NCBI GenBank assembly: GCA_949317995.1 | Contig: OX439046.1 | Span: 38,166,002-38,230,001, forward strand | Reading direction: 5' to 3' | DNA: 64,000 bases | From: Acholoe squamosa | Lineage: Eukaryota > Annelida > Polychaeta > Phyllodocida > Polynoidae | Shown here: piece after piece, positions 31,751 through 41,855 of the stretch | Layout: each line of letters begins with the position of its first letter | Numbering within the stretch: the stretch's first letter is position 1 | The notes under the pieces: model-generated | What the model saw: the letters and a program-made list of their open reading frames with translations, nothing else | What the model was told of the DNA's origin: nothing | The model's database searches: none | Program-made: the position numbers and the translations under genes

Positions 31751-32569
31751 ATGACAATTAAAGTTAATGTTGCTTTGCTTTTAAGTCGTGTTTATTACTT
31801 AGAAGCTATGATGACTTTCACTGGTGGTAAAATAAATGATTTAATAGATGTCAGTTTCCCTGTTCAGAATTATATGAGTGTAACAGAAGCTAAACATATA
31901 TTTACAGCGCTTTCTTTGATTCAGCCATTTTCATCTTTAAAAGAAATAAGAGTAGAAGCTTTATGCTTTTTCTCTGATTTCTTTCAGTCTTCATATCTTT
32001 TAGAAGAAATAATGAAGATTGTTTTATCTGATGTCATGTTATTGCCTAGAATTATTAAAATGTGTTGTATTTTTTTAAAATATACAGATTTTTATTATAG
32101 AATAAAGGATTTTTCATGTTTTATTTTAGAAACTTCATATTTTGAAGATGTAATAGAATTGATGAAACCTGCTCACAAAAAACATTACTTGAATGTTAAT
32201 CCTAATGATTATGTTTTAAGTCCTTTGAAGAAAAAAATAAGAGATCAAATAAGAAAAAAAGAACATAAAATGTCTATTCTTTATATGTTTTGTAAACTTT
32301 GTTCTTCAGAGCTAATAATTTCTTCTAACAGCACAAATGTTACTTACATTCATTGTTGCATGCAACCTGTTCATGTAAAATGTTTAGAATTTTTTTATAT
32401 GAAAACGAATCATAAAATAAAAAAGTGTAAATATTGTGATGTTAAATGGTTTGAAAAGAAGCCAATATATAGGTATGAAAAAGATATATTATTATGGTTA
32501 TCAAAAAAATCAGAATCATGCTCTTCCTTGAAGAAAGATAAGTTACCTAAAATGGCTTTACGAAAATAA
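31751..32569 (+). CDS. Viral zinc-binding protein, paralogue of the interrupted gene
   Basis: 272 residues, intact. It is helical in the first 170 residues, then has a C-terminal Cys/His cluster: CKLCSSEL ... CCMQPVHVKCLEFF ... CKYCDVKWFEKKP. It shares gene order and domain pattern with the LINE-interrupted neighbour, so the two arose by tandem duplication. The zinc cluster resembles a RING-like or FYVE-like cross-brace, which would suggest ubiquitin ligase or protein binding. This is inference, and no known family was matched with confidence. Confidence 0.6.
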   Translation: MTIKVNVALLLSRVYYLEAMMTFTGGKINDLIDVSFPVQNYMSVTEAKHIFTALSLIQPFSSLKEIRVEALCFFSDFFQSSYLLEEIMKIVLSDVMLLPRIIKMCCIFLKYTDFYYRIKDFSCFILETSYFEDVIELMKPAHKKHYLNVNPNDYVLSPLKKKIRDQIRKKEHKMSILYMFCKLCSSELIISSNSTNVTYIHCCMQPVHVKCLEFFYMKTNHKIKKCKYCDVKWFEKKPIYRYEKDILLWLSKKSESCSSLKKDKLPKMALRK

Positions 32570-32625
32570 AAATGTTAAAAAAAATGACAGTGTTATGTTA
32601 TGATGTTATATATAATTTAATTTCT

Positions 32626-32634
32626 TTGAGATAA
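32626..32634 (+). promoter_or_regulatory. GATAA-type upstream motif, site 1
   Basis: TTGAGATAA lies 37 nt before the ATG at 32672. It is one of a set of similar sites before viral genes. Confidence 0.5.
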
Positions 32635-32671
32635 TCAAAAAAGTATATATCATATAAGTAAAAATTAAAGA

Positions 32672-33601
32672 ATGTCAATTTCCTCTCCTTTTTACATCAA
32701 TTTACCTTCTAATACTATTCACCCTTCTAGGGAAAACAAAACAAGTTCTTATTATGTGAATTTACCTTCAACTATTACATTGAAAGGGGAATGGGAGGTT
32801 GGAGTGGTGGAAGTTAATATACCTATTTCTTGGTATAATTTTCCTGAAAGACCAGAACGAAACAGAACTATTATAGTGGAAAGAAATTTTTTTAAATTTA
32901 AAAAAAGTGTGTTCATAGCAAATTCTGCAAGTGATGTTACCCTGGAGAAAAGGTTCATAATAGAAAGAATTCCTTATGGAAATTATAATTCTATTAATAA
33001 CCTTATTGGAACTATAAATTCTGTTTTAGAAAAAATTGATATTTATCCTGATGATGTTTTCTTTAAAAAAGTGCGAAAACCTTTTATGAAAATAGAACCA
33101 CAAAATTTAAAACCTATTCTTAAAGTAGGAAAAGGAGACGTAGTAACTTTTTCTTCTGATTTGTCTTCTTTGTTAAGATTAGATTTACATGAAAAAGCTG
33201 AGAAAAAAGAAGGAAACACTGTGTCTTTCATGGGACCTCCTTTAGAAAATTTTGAAGAATATAAAAAAATAGCATCAAATTTAGGACCAAATGAATATGA
33301 AAATTTCATAGCGGGTGGGGTTCCTAATTTGCATTACATAGCATCTAATATTTATATATATAGCAATATAGTTTGTAATGAAGTAGTAGGAAACAAACAA
33401 GTTCCACTTTTAAGAACAATAAGATGCACAGGAAGCTTCGGTGATGACATAACAGAAGTTTTTGTTACTCCATATTATAAAAAACTTAAAAGAAATGAAA
33501 TACAAGAAATTCAAATAACTGTCTGTGATGACTTAGGAGATCTTGTTAAATTTGAATATGGAACAGTGTTTTTGGTTTTACATTTCAGACCGATAGTCTA
33601 A
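32672..33601 (+). CDS. Conserved Polinton/adintovirus virion protein, candidate minor capsid (penton)
   Basis: 309 residues, intact. The N-terminus (SPFYINLPSN...SSYYVNLPSTITLKGEWEVGVVEVNIP) and the C-terminus (ITVCDDLGDLVKFEYGTVFLVLHFRP) match a protein family I recognise from many invertebrate Polinton-like elements. The family is beta-strand rich. The position upstream of PolB and the association with capsid genes suggest a capsid component such as a penton, but the family's exact role is not certain to me. The stop overlaps the PolB start as TAATG, so the two may be translated from one mRNA. Confidence 0.65.
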   Translation: MSISSPFYINLPSNTIHPSRENKTSSYYVNLPSTITLKGEWEVGVVEVNIPISWYNFPERPERNRTIIVERNFFKFKKSVFIANSASDVTLEKRFIIERIPYGNYNSINNLIGTINSVLEKIDIYPDDVFFKKVRKPFMKIEPQNLKPILKVGKGDVVTFSSDLSSLLRLDLHEKAEKKEGNTVSFMGPPLENFEEYKKIASNLGPNEYENFIAGGVPNLHYIASNIYIYSNIVCNEVVGNKQVPLLRTIRCTGSFGDDITEVFVTPYYKKLKRNEIQEIQITVCDDLGDLVKFEYGTVFLVLHFRPIV

Positions 33602-36600
33602 TGATTTATCGTCGTAGAGCATTAAAAAATCTTATCACAGAATATGATATCATTCCTAATTCTTTAAAATATGATCCTGATTTATTTCTGTTCAAAAATT
33701 TAAAAAAAGTGAAAAAAAAAATATTAAAAGTAAAGAAAGAAGAAGGTGGAGTTAAATTTCAGATAGGATTTTGCGTTATTTTAGGAAAATATAACTTAGA
33801 AACTAGTGAATATTTTCAAATAGAACCATGGTTTTTGAGTCCGGTTCAATTCAGTTTTGATTCTTTAAATTTAGAAGAAACAATTAGGTCTAGTTTTTCT
33901 GTTATATTAGGATTTTTTTATTCTTTCCTTCACATGGGATCAGGATGGTTTCTTAAAAAAATTAAAGTTCTTAGAATTTCAATTTTTAAATATAACCCTT
34001 TAGGAGGAAAAGAAACACAAAAGACTAAAGACTTAATAGACAAAAAAAAAATCGATTTTAAATATAAAAGGAACTGGTAATAAATGCTTTCTTTATTCTG
34101 TTTTAGCTGGTCTTCATAAAGTAACAAATAATTCAAATTTAGCAAAATCTTATGATATTTTTTTTAATGAATTGAATCTTTCTTTTATTACTTTTCCTGT
34201 GAAATTAAATGAAATATCACATTTTGAAAAAAAGAACAATTTAACAATAAATGTATTTGGTATGTTAGAAACAGAGCAAAAGATAATTCAACCTTTCCCT
34301 ATGTATATTTCTACTAATTCGACTTCTGTTTCTGAAGGAAGACATGTTGATTTATTATTATATGATGATCACTACTATTTGATTAGGAATTTACATAAGT
34401 TTATAAGACCTTTTTTTTGGAAAAAAACTAGATATTTTTGTTACAAATGCTTGATATCTTTTTGCTCAGAAAAAAAATATAAGTCCCATATAACTCAGAA
34501 TTGTAATAAAAATCCTTACGTAGGACAAGGATACTATATGCCACCTACAGGTTCACATCTTAATTTTACAGATTTCAAAAATAAAGTGAAAAGTCCTTTT
34601 ATCATTTATGCAGATTTTGAATGTTATAATTATAAAATGAAAGAACCAATTTATAAAGGTAAATCTTTATGTGAACGCGAACATAAATTAAATGCTTTCG
34701 GTGCTATAATGGTGTCAAAATATAAAGAATACAATCAAGATCCTTTTATATATGTAGGAAAAAATGTCATATCAAATTTTGTCTCTTATTTATATCAAAA
34801 AAGAGCTGAAATATCTTATATTTTACACCATAAAAGAGAACCTATGAAATTAACTCCTCAGGATATTTCTCATGTAGCTAAGCAGAGAAAATGTTACATT
34901 TGTGGGGTTTCGTTGACTCGTAAAGGTATACGTAAAGTTTTAGATCATTCTCATATAGGGCGAGAAGGTAAAGGGAGAGATATAAACTATGCTTGTAACA
35001 GATGTAATCTTACTTATACGTCTTTAAGGATGGATAAATTAAAAATACCTATTGTTATTCACAATAGCATGAACTATGACACTCATTTTCTTATTCAAAA
35101 ATTGTATAAATATGTGGACGAGAAAAATATATCTGTCATAGCAAAATCGTCCGAAAAATTTTTGACTTTAAGTTTTGAGAATTTTCGTTTCATAAATTCT
35201 TTTCAATTTCTTCCTACTTCTTTAGCTAAATTAGCAAATCTTATGAATGAAAAAGGAACTGATGACTTCTATGAAACAAAGAAGCATTTAAAAGATAAAA
35301 AATTATTACCTTATGTTATCCGTAAAGGAGTTATGTGTTATGATTACATAAATTCATGGAGTGTTTTGAAAGAAAAAAAATTACCTGCAAGAAAATATTT
35401 TTATTCTTCTTTAACAAAAGAACACATTTCTAGCGAAGATTACCAGCATGCTCTTTTTATGTTCAAAGCTTTCAAATGCAAGAACCTAAAAGATTATTTG
35501 AGAGAATATTTAAAAATAGACGTGTTGCTTTTATGTGACGTGCTCGAATCTTTCAGAGAAAAGGCTTTAGATTACTATGGATTAGATCCGTCACATTTTC
35601 TTACTTCACCAAGCTTAAGTTATCAAGCCATGCTGAAATATACTGGGGTTAAATTAGATTTATTTTCGGACATAGAAATGTACAATTTCATAGAAACAGG
35701 TGTAAGAGGAGGGATAACTAACGTTTCTCACAGGTATGCCGTGGCAGAAGAACCTGATGAACATATTTTTTATATTGATTGCAACAATTTGTATGGAAAG
35801 TGTTTAGCAGATTTTTTACCTATTTCTGATTTCAAATGGTTAGAAAAAAAAGAAATAAATAAATTAGAAATATGTAGCATTCCAGACGATAACGAGACAG
35901 GTTATATTATGGAGGTAACTCTATCTTATCCTGCAAACCTTCATGATAGGCATAATTCTTTTCCTTTAGCACCAGAAAAATTAGAAATAAAAAAGGAAGA
36001 TTTATCTCCTTATGCTGAACAAGTACTCAAAGACATAGGAATTTCATATAAAAAAGGAGGAAAGAAATTGATATGTAACTTAAATCAAAAGGAAAATTAT
36101 GTTATACATTACCGTAACTTAAAGCTATATCTAAACCTAGGAATAAAAATTAAAAAAATACATAGAGTTCTTTCATTCAAACAAAAAGATTGGATGAAAC
36201 CATACATCAATTTTAATACAAGAAAAAGAACTTTAGCTACTTCTTCTTTTGACAAAGAATTTTTTAAGCTTTTAATTAATAGCACTTTTGGGAAAACATT
36301 GGAAAATGTTAAGAAAAGATCAACTATGAAATTAACTTCTAATCCCTCAGTAAGTGAAAAACTTATAAGAAAACCAAATTTTAAATCACTTCATATCTTC
36401 CAAAAAGACTTCGTAGGTATACAATATAACAAAGAACGAATTCTTTTAAATAAACCTATATACATAGGATTTACAGTATTAGAACTATCAAAATTATGGA
36501 TGTTTAATTTTCATTACAATATCATGTTACCTGCTTTTTCAGAAAGTATAATTCAATTATTGTACACAAATTCATTTATTACATCAAAGATGAAAATTTC

Positions 36601-37113
36601 TTAGAAAAAATAAGAAATATAGAAAATTATTTTGATTTTTCTAATCTTAAAGAAAGCCATCCTTTATTTTCCTCTAAAAATATGAAAGTTTTAGGAAAAT
36701 TCAAAGATGAAACAGGAGGGAAAAAAATAAAAGAATTTATAGCATTAAGACCTAAAATGTATTCTATTCTTTATGAAACTGGGGAAGAAGAGAAAAAAGT
36801 GAAAGGCATAAAAAAAAGTTGTATACGAGAAATAAAACATGGTAACTTTAAAAATGTCTTATTCGAAAATAAAATAAGAGAAGATCGATTCAGTAATATA
36901 GTAAGTCTAAAACATAAAGTGTACACCATTTCCTTACATAAGATTTCTCTTTCTCCTTTTGAAGATAAAAGATATTTATGTGATGGTGGGATAAAATCTC
37001 TTGCTTATGGACACTATAGTATACCTAAAACAAAGAAAAAAAGAAAAAGAAACGAAATACCTTTTCCAGAAATGAAAAAGAAAAAAAGGAAAAAACATCA
37101 TGAGATAACTTGA
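33601..37113 (+). pseudogene. polB: Protein-primed family B DNA polymerase, broken
   Basis: The gene spans three open segments: 33601-34080, 34172-36604 (its upstream part opens near 34,050) and 36,580-37113. The enzyme would replicate the linear viral genome from a protein primer. Visible parts are an N-terminal region, a CFLYSVLAGLH segment, a C2HC cluster (CYKCLISFC...C), the 3'-5' exonuclease motifs YADFEC, NSMNYD and YLKIDV, polymerase motif A (YIDCNNLYG) and motif B (INSTFGKTLEN). Motif C at about 36,560-36,575 has lost its catalytic acidic pair through a short deletion that also shifts the frame. The first break coincides with an A10 run (34042-34051). This copy cannot encode an active polymerase. 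Confidence 0.92.
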
Positions 37114-37176
37114 AAAAACTTTCACCTTAGTAACATTATAAAGAAAGCTGAAGGCATAACAAAAGAAAAACAGAAA

Positions 37177-37494
37177 ATGAACAAATCAGGAAAATACCCT
37201 ACTTTGGCTTTCGGCCGCAGGAAAAGAATAGATATAAATAGATTTAAAGGAAATATATATTTACATTTTCATGACTTGACTAAAGATAAAAGCATATCTC
37301 TTCAAAAAGAAGAGTTTGACCTTCTGCCTCGAATGAAAAATAAAATATATAAAAAAATTGAAAAACTTAAGAAATTAAAGAAAGAAAACAAACAAGAAAA
37401 AATGAAAAAAAAGAAAGAAAAAGAACAAAACTTAAGTAGTGATAGCAACAGTGAAAGTGAAATGGAATTAAGTGAAAATGACGGTAGTGAATAA
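37177..37494 (+). CDS. PC4-like single-stranded DNA-binding protein with charged tail
   Basis: 105 residues, intact. Residues 5-55 (starting YPTLAFGRRKRIDINRFKG) follow the pattern of the transcriptional coactivator PC4/p15 fold: basic strand, hydrophobic strand (NIYLHFHDL), then ISLQKEEFDLL before the helix. PC4 domains bind ssDNA as dimers and act in transcription and replication, and similar proteins occur in several DNA viruses. The tail is a long Lys-rich helix followed by a Ser/Glu acidic end. It lies 63 nt after PolB, so replication is a reasonable role. Confidence 0.7.
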   Translation: MNKSGKYPTLAFGRRKRIDINRFKGNIYLHFHDLTKDKSISLQKEEFDLLPRMKNKIYKKIEKLKKLKKENKQEKMKKKKEKEQNLSSDSNSESEMELSENDGSE

Positions 37495-37510
37495 TATCAT
37501 GAAAATATTA

Positions 37511-37519
37511 TTGAGATAA
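37511..37519 (+). promoter_or_regulatory. GATAA-type upstream motif, site 2
   Basis: TTGAGATAA lies 60 nt before the ATG at 37580. Confidence 0.5.
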
Positions 37520-37579
37520 ATGATTGACTTACCTGATTAGCTTTAAAAATAATCCATTTCAATTTTTTTATGATAAAAA

Positions 37580-38311
37580 ATGGTTTCTAAATGTGAATTT
37601 TGTTGTAAAAATGCTGATTTAGTAAAAAATAAAAAATATTGTTTAAAATGTGCAGAGTCAATGGTACAAGAATGTATAAGGTGCCATAGACCTTTTCAAT
37701 CTTATCATTATTTTACGTCTGATGAAAATCACTTGAGATGTAATGCCTGCTACAATAAATACATGAAAGAAAAGTTAAAGAGCAAAGCTAAATCTGCACA
37801 AAATTTCAATATAAAAGTCATGGAAGACTTGAGTGAAAATGAAGACTCGAACAGCATGTCTTCAGAAGAAGAAAAAAATGACTCCACCAAGAATGTTGAA
37901 TTAAACATCGTCCGTCCTATCAAGAAAGAAAACGAAAACCTGAAGAGAAGAAAAGAAGAGAGTGATGATAATGTAAGTCATAATGAAAATGAATATGAAG
38001 AAAAAAAAGTAAAAATACAAGTCAAGAAAAAGAAGAAAAAAATAAATAAGACTTCTAGCACAGTGGAAAATAATACAAGTGATGATGACTTAAGTCAAGA
38101 TGAAAATGAAAAAGCAGAAAGAAAGGAAAAGGTGCAAGTTAAAAGAAAGAGAAATGTGAACAAGCAGCAATCTAATACCTCGCGAAATAAAACTAAAATC
38201 AATACTAGTTCAAGAAAAACAAAAACGGGAAACAAAAGTCTGATGTTTAACATAGATGGAATTATGAAACCAAGTGGCTTCATCCCTATTTACATGCCTG
38301 TAAATCAGTAA
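37580..38311 (+). CDS. Viral zinc-binding protein with long charged tail
   Basis: 243 residues, intact. The first 60 residues carry five CxxC-type pairs in a row (CEFCC, CLKC, CIRC, CNAC), which looks like a double zinc ribbon or LIM-like module. The rest is a low-complexity charged tail with repeated LSENED / LSQDEN blocks and Lys/Arg clusters. It ends in a short hydrophobic segment (FIPIYMPVNQ). A nucleic-acid or protein-binding regulatory role is likely, by inference only. The tail composition matches that of the proteins ending at 27322 and 37494. Confidence 0.6.
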   Translation: MVSKCEFCCKNADLVKNKKYCLKCAESMVQECIRCHRPFQSYHYFTSDENHLRCNACYNKYMKEKLKSKAKSAQNFNIKVMEDLSENEDSNSMSSEEEKNDSTKNVELNIVRPIKKENENLKRRKEESDDNVSHNENEYEEKKVKIQVKKKKKKINKTSSTVENNTSDDDLSQDENEKAERKEKVQVKRKRNVNKQQSNTSRNKTKINTSSRKTKTGNKSLMFNIDGIMKPSGFIPIYMPVNQ

Positions 38312-38450
38312 ACATTTTTTATTTGATGAATAAAATTTAAAAAATTTCATGGATAACCGTGAAATCTGACAGCATAATATGATATCGACACACTTTCTAT
38401 TACATTGAGATGGTTTAAAATCACGTGATTATATGTATCGTTCTATTCAT

Positions 38451-38460
38451 GTATAAAAAT
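38451..38460 (+). promoter_or_regulatory. TATA-like box upstream of the integrase
   Basis: GTATAAAAAT lies about 71 nt before the ATG at 38531. A near-match of the other motif (ATTGAGATGG) lies at 38404-38413. Confidence 0.4.
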
Positions 38461-38530
38461 TAGTTGATATATTAGAACGAAACCATGCATATCGGATTTC
38501 CGTCTCTGTAATGTAATACAGGAAATATAT

Positions 38531-39495
38531 GTGTCAAAAAATATGAACCAACAAACTAAAAAAAAAGAAAATATTTTAAAAGAAATATTTTTCGATCCGT
38601 CTGATCCTGCCTCTTTCAGTTCTGCAAATAAATTATATGAAAGTGCAAAGAAAAAAAATAAAAATATAACTCATACGGATGTATCAGCTTTTCTTCATAA
38701 CACTAGAACCTATACTTCTCACAAAAAAATAAAACATAGATTTTTACGAAGAAAAACTATAGTAAAAGGTATAAATGATCAATGGCAAATAGATTTAATT
38801 AGTATATTTAATTTAAAAGATGAAAATGATGATATCAAATATTTACTTGCTTGTATAGATTGTTTTTCTCGTTATGCTTATATTTTTCCTTTAAAAAACA
38901 AAACAGCTTCCGTCACTTTAGATGGCTTTAAAAATATATTAATAAAAAGCAAAGTTAAGCCTAGAATTATACAATTTGATGACGGAAGTGAATTTAAAGG
39001 TGTATTCAGAAAATATCTAAAAGAAAATAACATTAAATTTTTCAGTACATCACAAGACACTAAAAGTGCGATAGTAGAAAGATTCAATCGTACTATACAA
39101 GATAAAATATATAAATATCTTACTTTCAAAAAGACTTTGAGATATATAGATGTACTTCAAAATTTAGTATATAGTTATAATCACAGTAAGCATAGAACCT
39201 TAGGTATAAGTCCTTCAGAAGTAACTGAAGCAAACGAAAAAAGAAATATGGATAAAACAATACGGGAAATATTTATTCTCTAAAAAACATCATTTACCTT
39301 TTAAAGTTGGAGATAAAGTTAGAATTACTAAATATAAAACTACTTTTAGAAGAGGATATTCTTCTCATTGGAAAAAAGAAATTTTTCAAGTAGCTTATGT
39401 TCTTAGAACTTGGCCTGCAACATATGTATTAATTGATAAAAACAATGAAATATTAAGTGGTAATTTTTATAAAGAAGAACTAGTTAAAATTGAAG

Positions 39496-39503
<8 letters not shown>
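38531..39503 (+). pseudogene. int: Retroviral-type (DDE) integrase, one frameshift
   Basis: This integrase would insert the viral genome into host DNA. The first segment (38531-39283) contains the whole catalytic core: D88 in WQIDLI, D150 in IQFDDGSEF and E183 in IVERFNRT, in the DDE spacing of retroviral, Polinton and gypsy integrases. The N-terminal helical region resembles that of other Polinton integrases. Near 39,255-39,265 the frame is lost. A second segment running to about 39503 encodes the C-terminal SH3-like domain (FKVGDKVRI ... GNFYKEELVKI). The core is intact, but the frameshift would remove the DNA-binding tail. Confidence 0.9.

Positions 39504-39524
<21 letters not shown>
39502..39524 (+). 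repeat. A23 homopolymer between integrase and ATPase
   Basis: Twenty-three consecutive A bases begin in the integrase stop codon. The last A is the first base of the ATPase ATG. Confidence 0.9.
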
Positions 39525-39526
<2 letters not shown>

Positions 39527-40186
39527 GAGCACATAGAATTTCCTATTTTCAATGCATGTATTAGAAAACCTTTTTCTATGATTGTAGCAGGTCCTATTAA
39601 CAGTGGTAAAACTACTTTTGTTCATAATTTAATAAAAAACAGTGATCGCATATTAGACAAAAACATAGATTATTTTATTTGGTGTTATGGTCAAACACCT
39701 CCTAAAAAACCTTCTATAATGCAAGATAAAGACGTTATTTTCATTAATGGTATTCCTTCTTCTTTTGATAAATACATAAAACCGAACTTAAATGGACTTA
39801 TTATATTAGATGACTTAATGAAAGAAAGCAGTAATAATGCAGAAATAGGAAAATTATTTACTCAAACTTGTCATCATGAAGGTTTAAATGTGATATATAT
39901 ATCTCAAAATTTTTTTTCTGAAGGGAAAGAAAGACAAACTGTGAACAGAAATGCTACTTACCTTGTTATATTTAATTCTCCTTTAGATCAAACAGTGCCT
40001 CAAATATTAGAATGAAAATTATTGCCAAAAAATCATAAAACCTTTATCAATATTTTTAATGAAGCAACTAGAAAACCACATTCTTATCTCTTAATAGACG
40101 GACATCAAAAAACTCCACAAGAATACAGATCAAGAGGAAATATTTTTGATGTAGGTCAAGATGTTTATATTCCAAATAAAACTTAA
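39524..40186 (+). pseudogene. A32-like genome packaging ATPase, in-frame stop
   Basis: This is an FtsK/HerA-superfamily ATPase of the kind that pumps viral DNA into the capsid. Walker A is GPINSGKT (residues 23-30), and Walker B is GLIILDD (91-97). The sensor-like ISQN at about residue 126 and the NRNATY segment fit poxvirus A32 relatives in Polintons. A TGA at 40013-40015 stops the frame, but the same frame continues to 40186 with a plausible conserved C-terminus (starting KLLPKNHKTFINIFNEATRK). This is therefore a point mutation to stop, not a homopolymer artefact. Confidence 0.88.
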
Positions 40187-40196
40187 AAAAATGTAC

Positions 40197-40205
40197 CTGT
40201 GATAA
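40197..40205 (+). promoter_or_regulatory. GATAA-type upstream motif, site 3
   Basis: CTGTGATAA lies 58 nt before the ATG at 40264. An acceptor-like tract (TTATTACGTTTTAG) lies just before that ATG. Confidence 0.5.
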
Positions 40206-40263
40206 ATGAAATAAAGAATGATATAAAAGACAAGAAATAGTTTTGTTTATTACGTTTTAGAAA

Positions 40264-40695
40264 ATGCCTAAGAAAAGGAAATCTTCATTGTTAAAAAAAG
40301 GACCTATATTAAAAAGGAAGGGGAAAAAAAGAATTTTAAAGAAAAAGACTAAAAGAAACAAAAGACCTAATTTGTCTAGGCAATTAGCTTTTCTTACGGT
40401 CTTAAGTAACACTAAAAATAAAAAAAGAAGAAATCTTCTGATAGAATATGCAGGAAAAGAAGACATAGATGCTATATGTCAGTGCATTTATAACGTACTA
40501 AAAGGAAACATTAAATTAAGTCCTTTTTCTTATGCTAAACTTAAAAAGCATAAAAAAATTTTAAGATTTTTAGTAAATAGACGTGTGAATAACAAAAAAA
40601 GGAAAGCAGTTTTGAAACAAAAAGGTGGTTTTTTGTCTATGCTTATTCCTTTAGCCGTAACTTTACTAGGAGGTTTAGCAGGAAGTAGACAATAA
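40264..40695 (+). CDS. Small basic virion protein of Polinton type (pX-like)
   Basis: 143 residues, intact. The first 40 residues are extremely Lys/Arg-rich, followed by a helical conserved middle. The end has KQKGGFLSMLIPLAVTLLGGLAG, a hydrophobic segment preceded by a GG. That tail is a recurring feature of small Polinton/adintovirus proteins, and a GG next to a hydrophobic residue fits cleavage by an adenain-type protease. The likely roles are genome condensation or membrane interaction during entry, by inference from adenovirus core proteins. Confidence 0.65.
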   Translation: MPKKRKSSLLKKGPILKRKGKKRILKKKTKRNKRPNLSRQLAFLTVLSNTKNKKRRNLLIEYAGKEDIDAICQCIYNVLKGNIKLSPFSYAKLKKHKKILRFLVNRRVNNKKRKAVLKQKGGFLSMLIPLAVTLLGGLAGSRQ

Positions 40696-40696
40696 T

Positions 40697-41794
40697 ATGA
40701 CTGCTTCTTTCAAAAAAAGTATTGTCATTCCTTTAGTTACATATAAAAAACTTAGAGCTATAGAAGAAATTAAGACGAAAGAAACTAAAAATGAAAAAAA
40801 TCCTGTTCTTGAAAGACAAAAAGAAATATTAGCAGAAAAAATGTATAACATTCAACCATATAAAGTTTTAAGTACTAATCAAGATATATCTAAACAAAAT
40901 CCTACTTTTTTTTCTTATTTCAAGAAAATCAATCTGAAAAATCTTTTCATACAGGTATATCTATAGAAGAAATATTATCACATATAAGACAAGCACAAAT
41001 ACCTTACATAAAAGAAATTAAAAAAAAAAATGTTAGCTTTACAATTTTTTTGGAATGATCAAGGTGAAATAATAATGAACGGAAAACTGCTAAAAAATTC
41101 TAATGTGATAGACATAATGAAATTTTTTTCTAATACTAGCATAAAAAAAGAACCTCTTGGCATTAATGAACTTTGGTATAATTTATCTCCACATATACCT
41201 AAATCTTGGTTTCTCAATAAACCAGGAAAAAGCAAGCAGGATGCTGACGCTTATAAAATAAAAAAATATCCTGTAGAAGATCAAAATATAGACATTATAA
41301 AAAAACGACAACGACAGATACATAGAAAAATTGAAAAAGGAAAGATAGAATCCATAGAAGCAACAGATGATGAATATTCAGAAAATGATTACGATGATCC
41401 AATTGAAAAATCATTATTTAAAGATTCTGACAGCGTGGACGATGATAATTTAAATTATCCTCCAGAATATGGTAAACAAAAATTATTTATACCTTCGGGA
41501 GAAGAAAAAACCTTCACAGAATCTGAAGAAAATAAAAAAGATGAAGCAAGTGGAGGAATAAGAGAAGAAATAAAAATTAAGAAAATAAAACCAACTTCTT
41601 TTGAACAAAAATTCGATGAAGAAAGTGAAATAGAACCTATGTCCTCTACCCCTCCTTCTGAAGATATTTTTGGAGGAACAAAAAAGAAAAAAAGTTCGTC
41701 TAAAGCATCACCACTTAAAACACGATATGGGAGATCAAGAAAAACCAACCCTAAATATTATGGGAAAGATTGGGACACAAAATGGAAAAAATAG
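40697..41794 (+). pseudogene. Conserved Polinton/adintovirus protein, two frameshifts
   Basis: Segments 40697-40966, about 40,915-41,060 and 41030-41794 read as one protein of about 360 residues in the frames 2-1-2. The breaks match a T8 run near 40,908-40,915 and an A11 run near 41,019-41,029. The segment FFWNDQGEIIMNGKLLKNSNVIDIM (partly quoted as WNDQGEI ... SNVIDIM) is a signature I recognise in Polinton-like elements. The C-terminus (RYGRSRKTNPKYYGKDW) is also typical. The middle is acidic and disordered. Function is not established. It starts one base after the previous stop, so the two are probably co-translated. Confidence 0.6.
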
Positions 41795-41815
41795 TAATAA
41801 ATAAAGAAAAAGCAT

Positions 41816-41824
41816 TTGAGATAA
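41816..41824 (+). promoter_or_regulatory. GATAA-type upstream motif, site 4
   Basis: TTGAGATAA lies 31 nt before the ATG at 41856. Confidence 0.5.
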
Positions 41825-41855
41825 AGAAGAAAAAATCCTAGCAAAATAAATAAAA

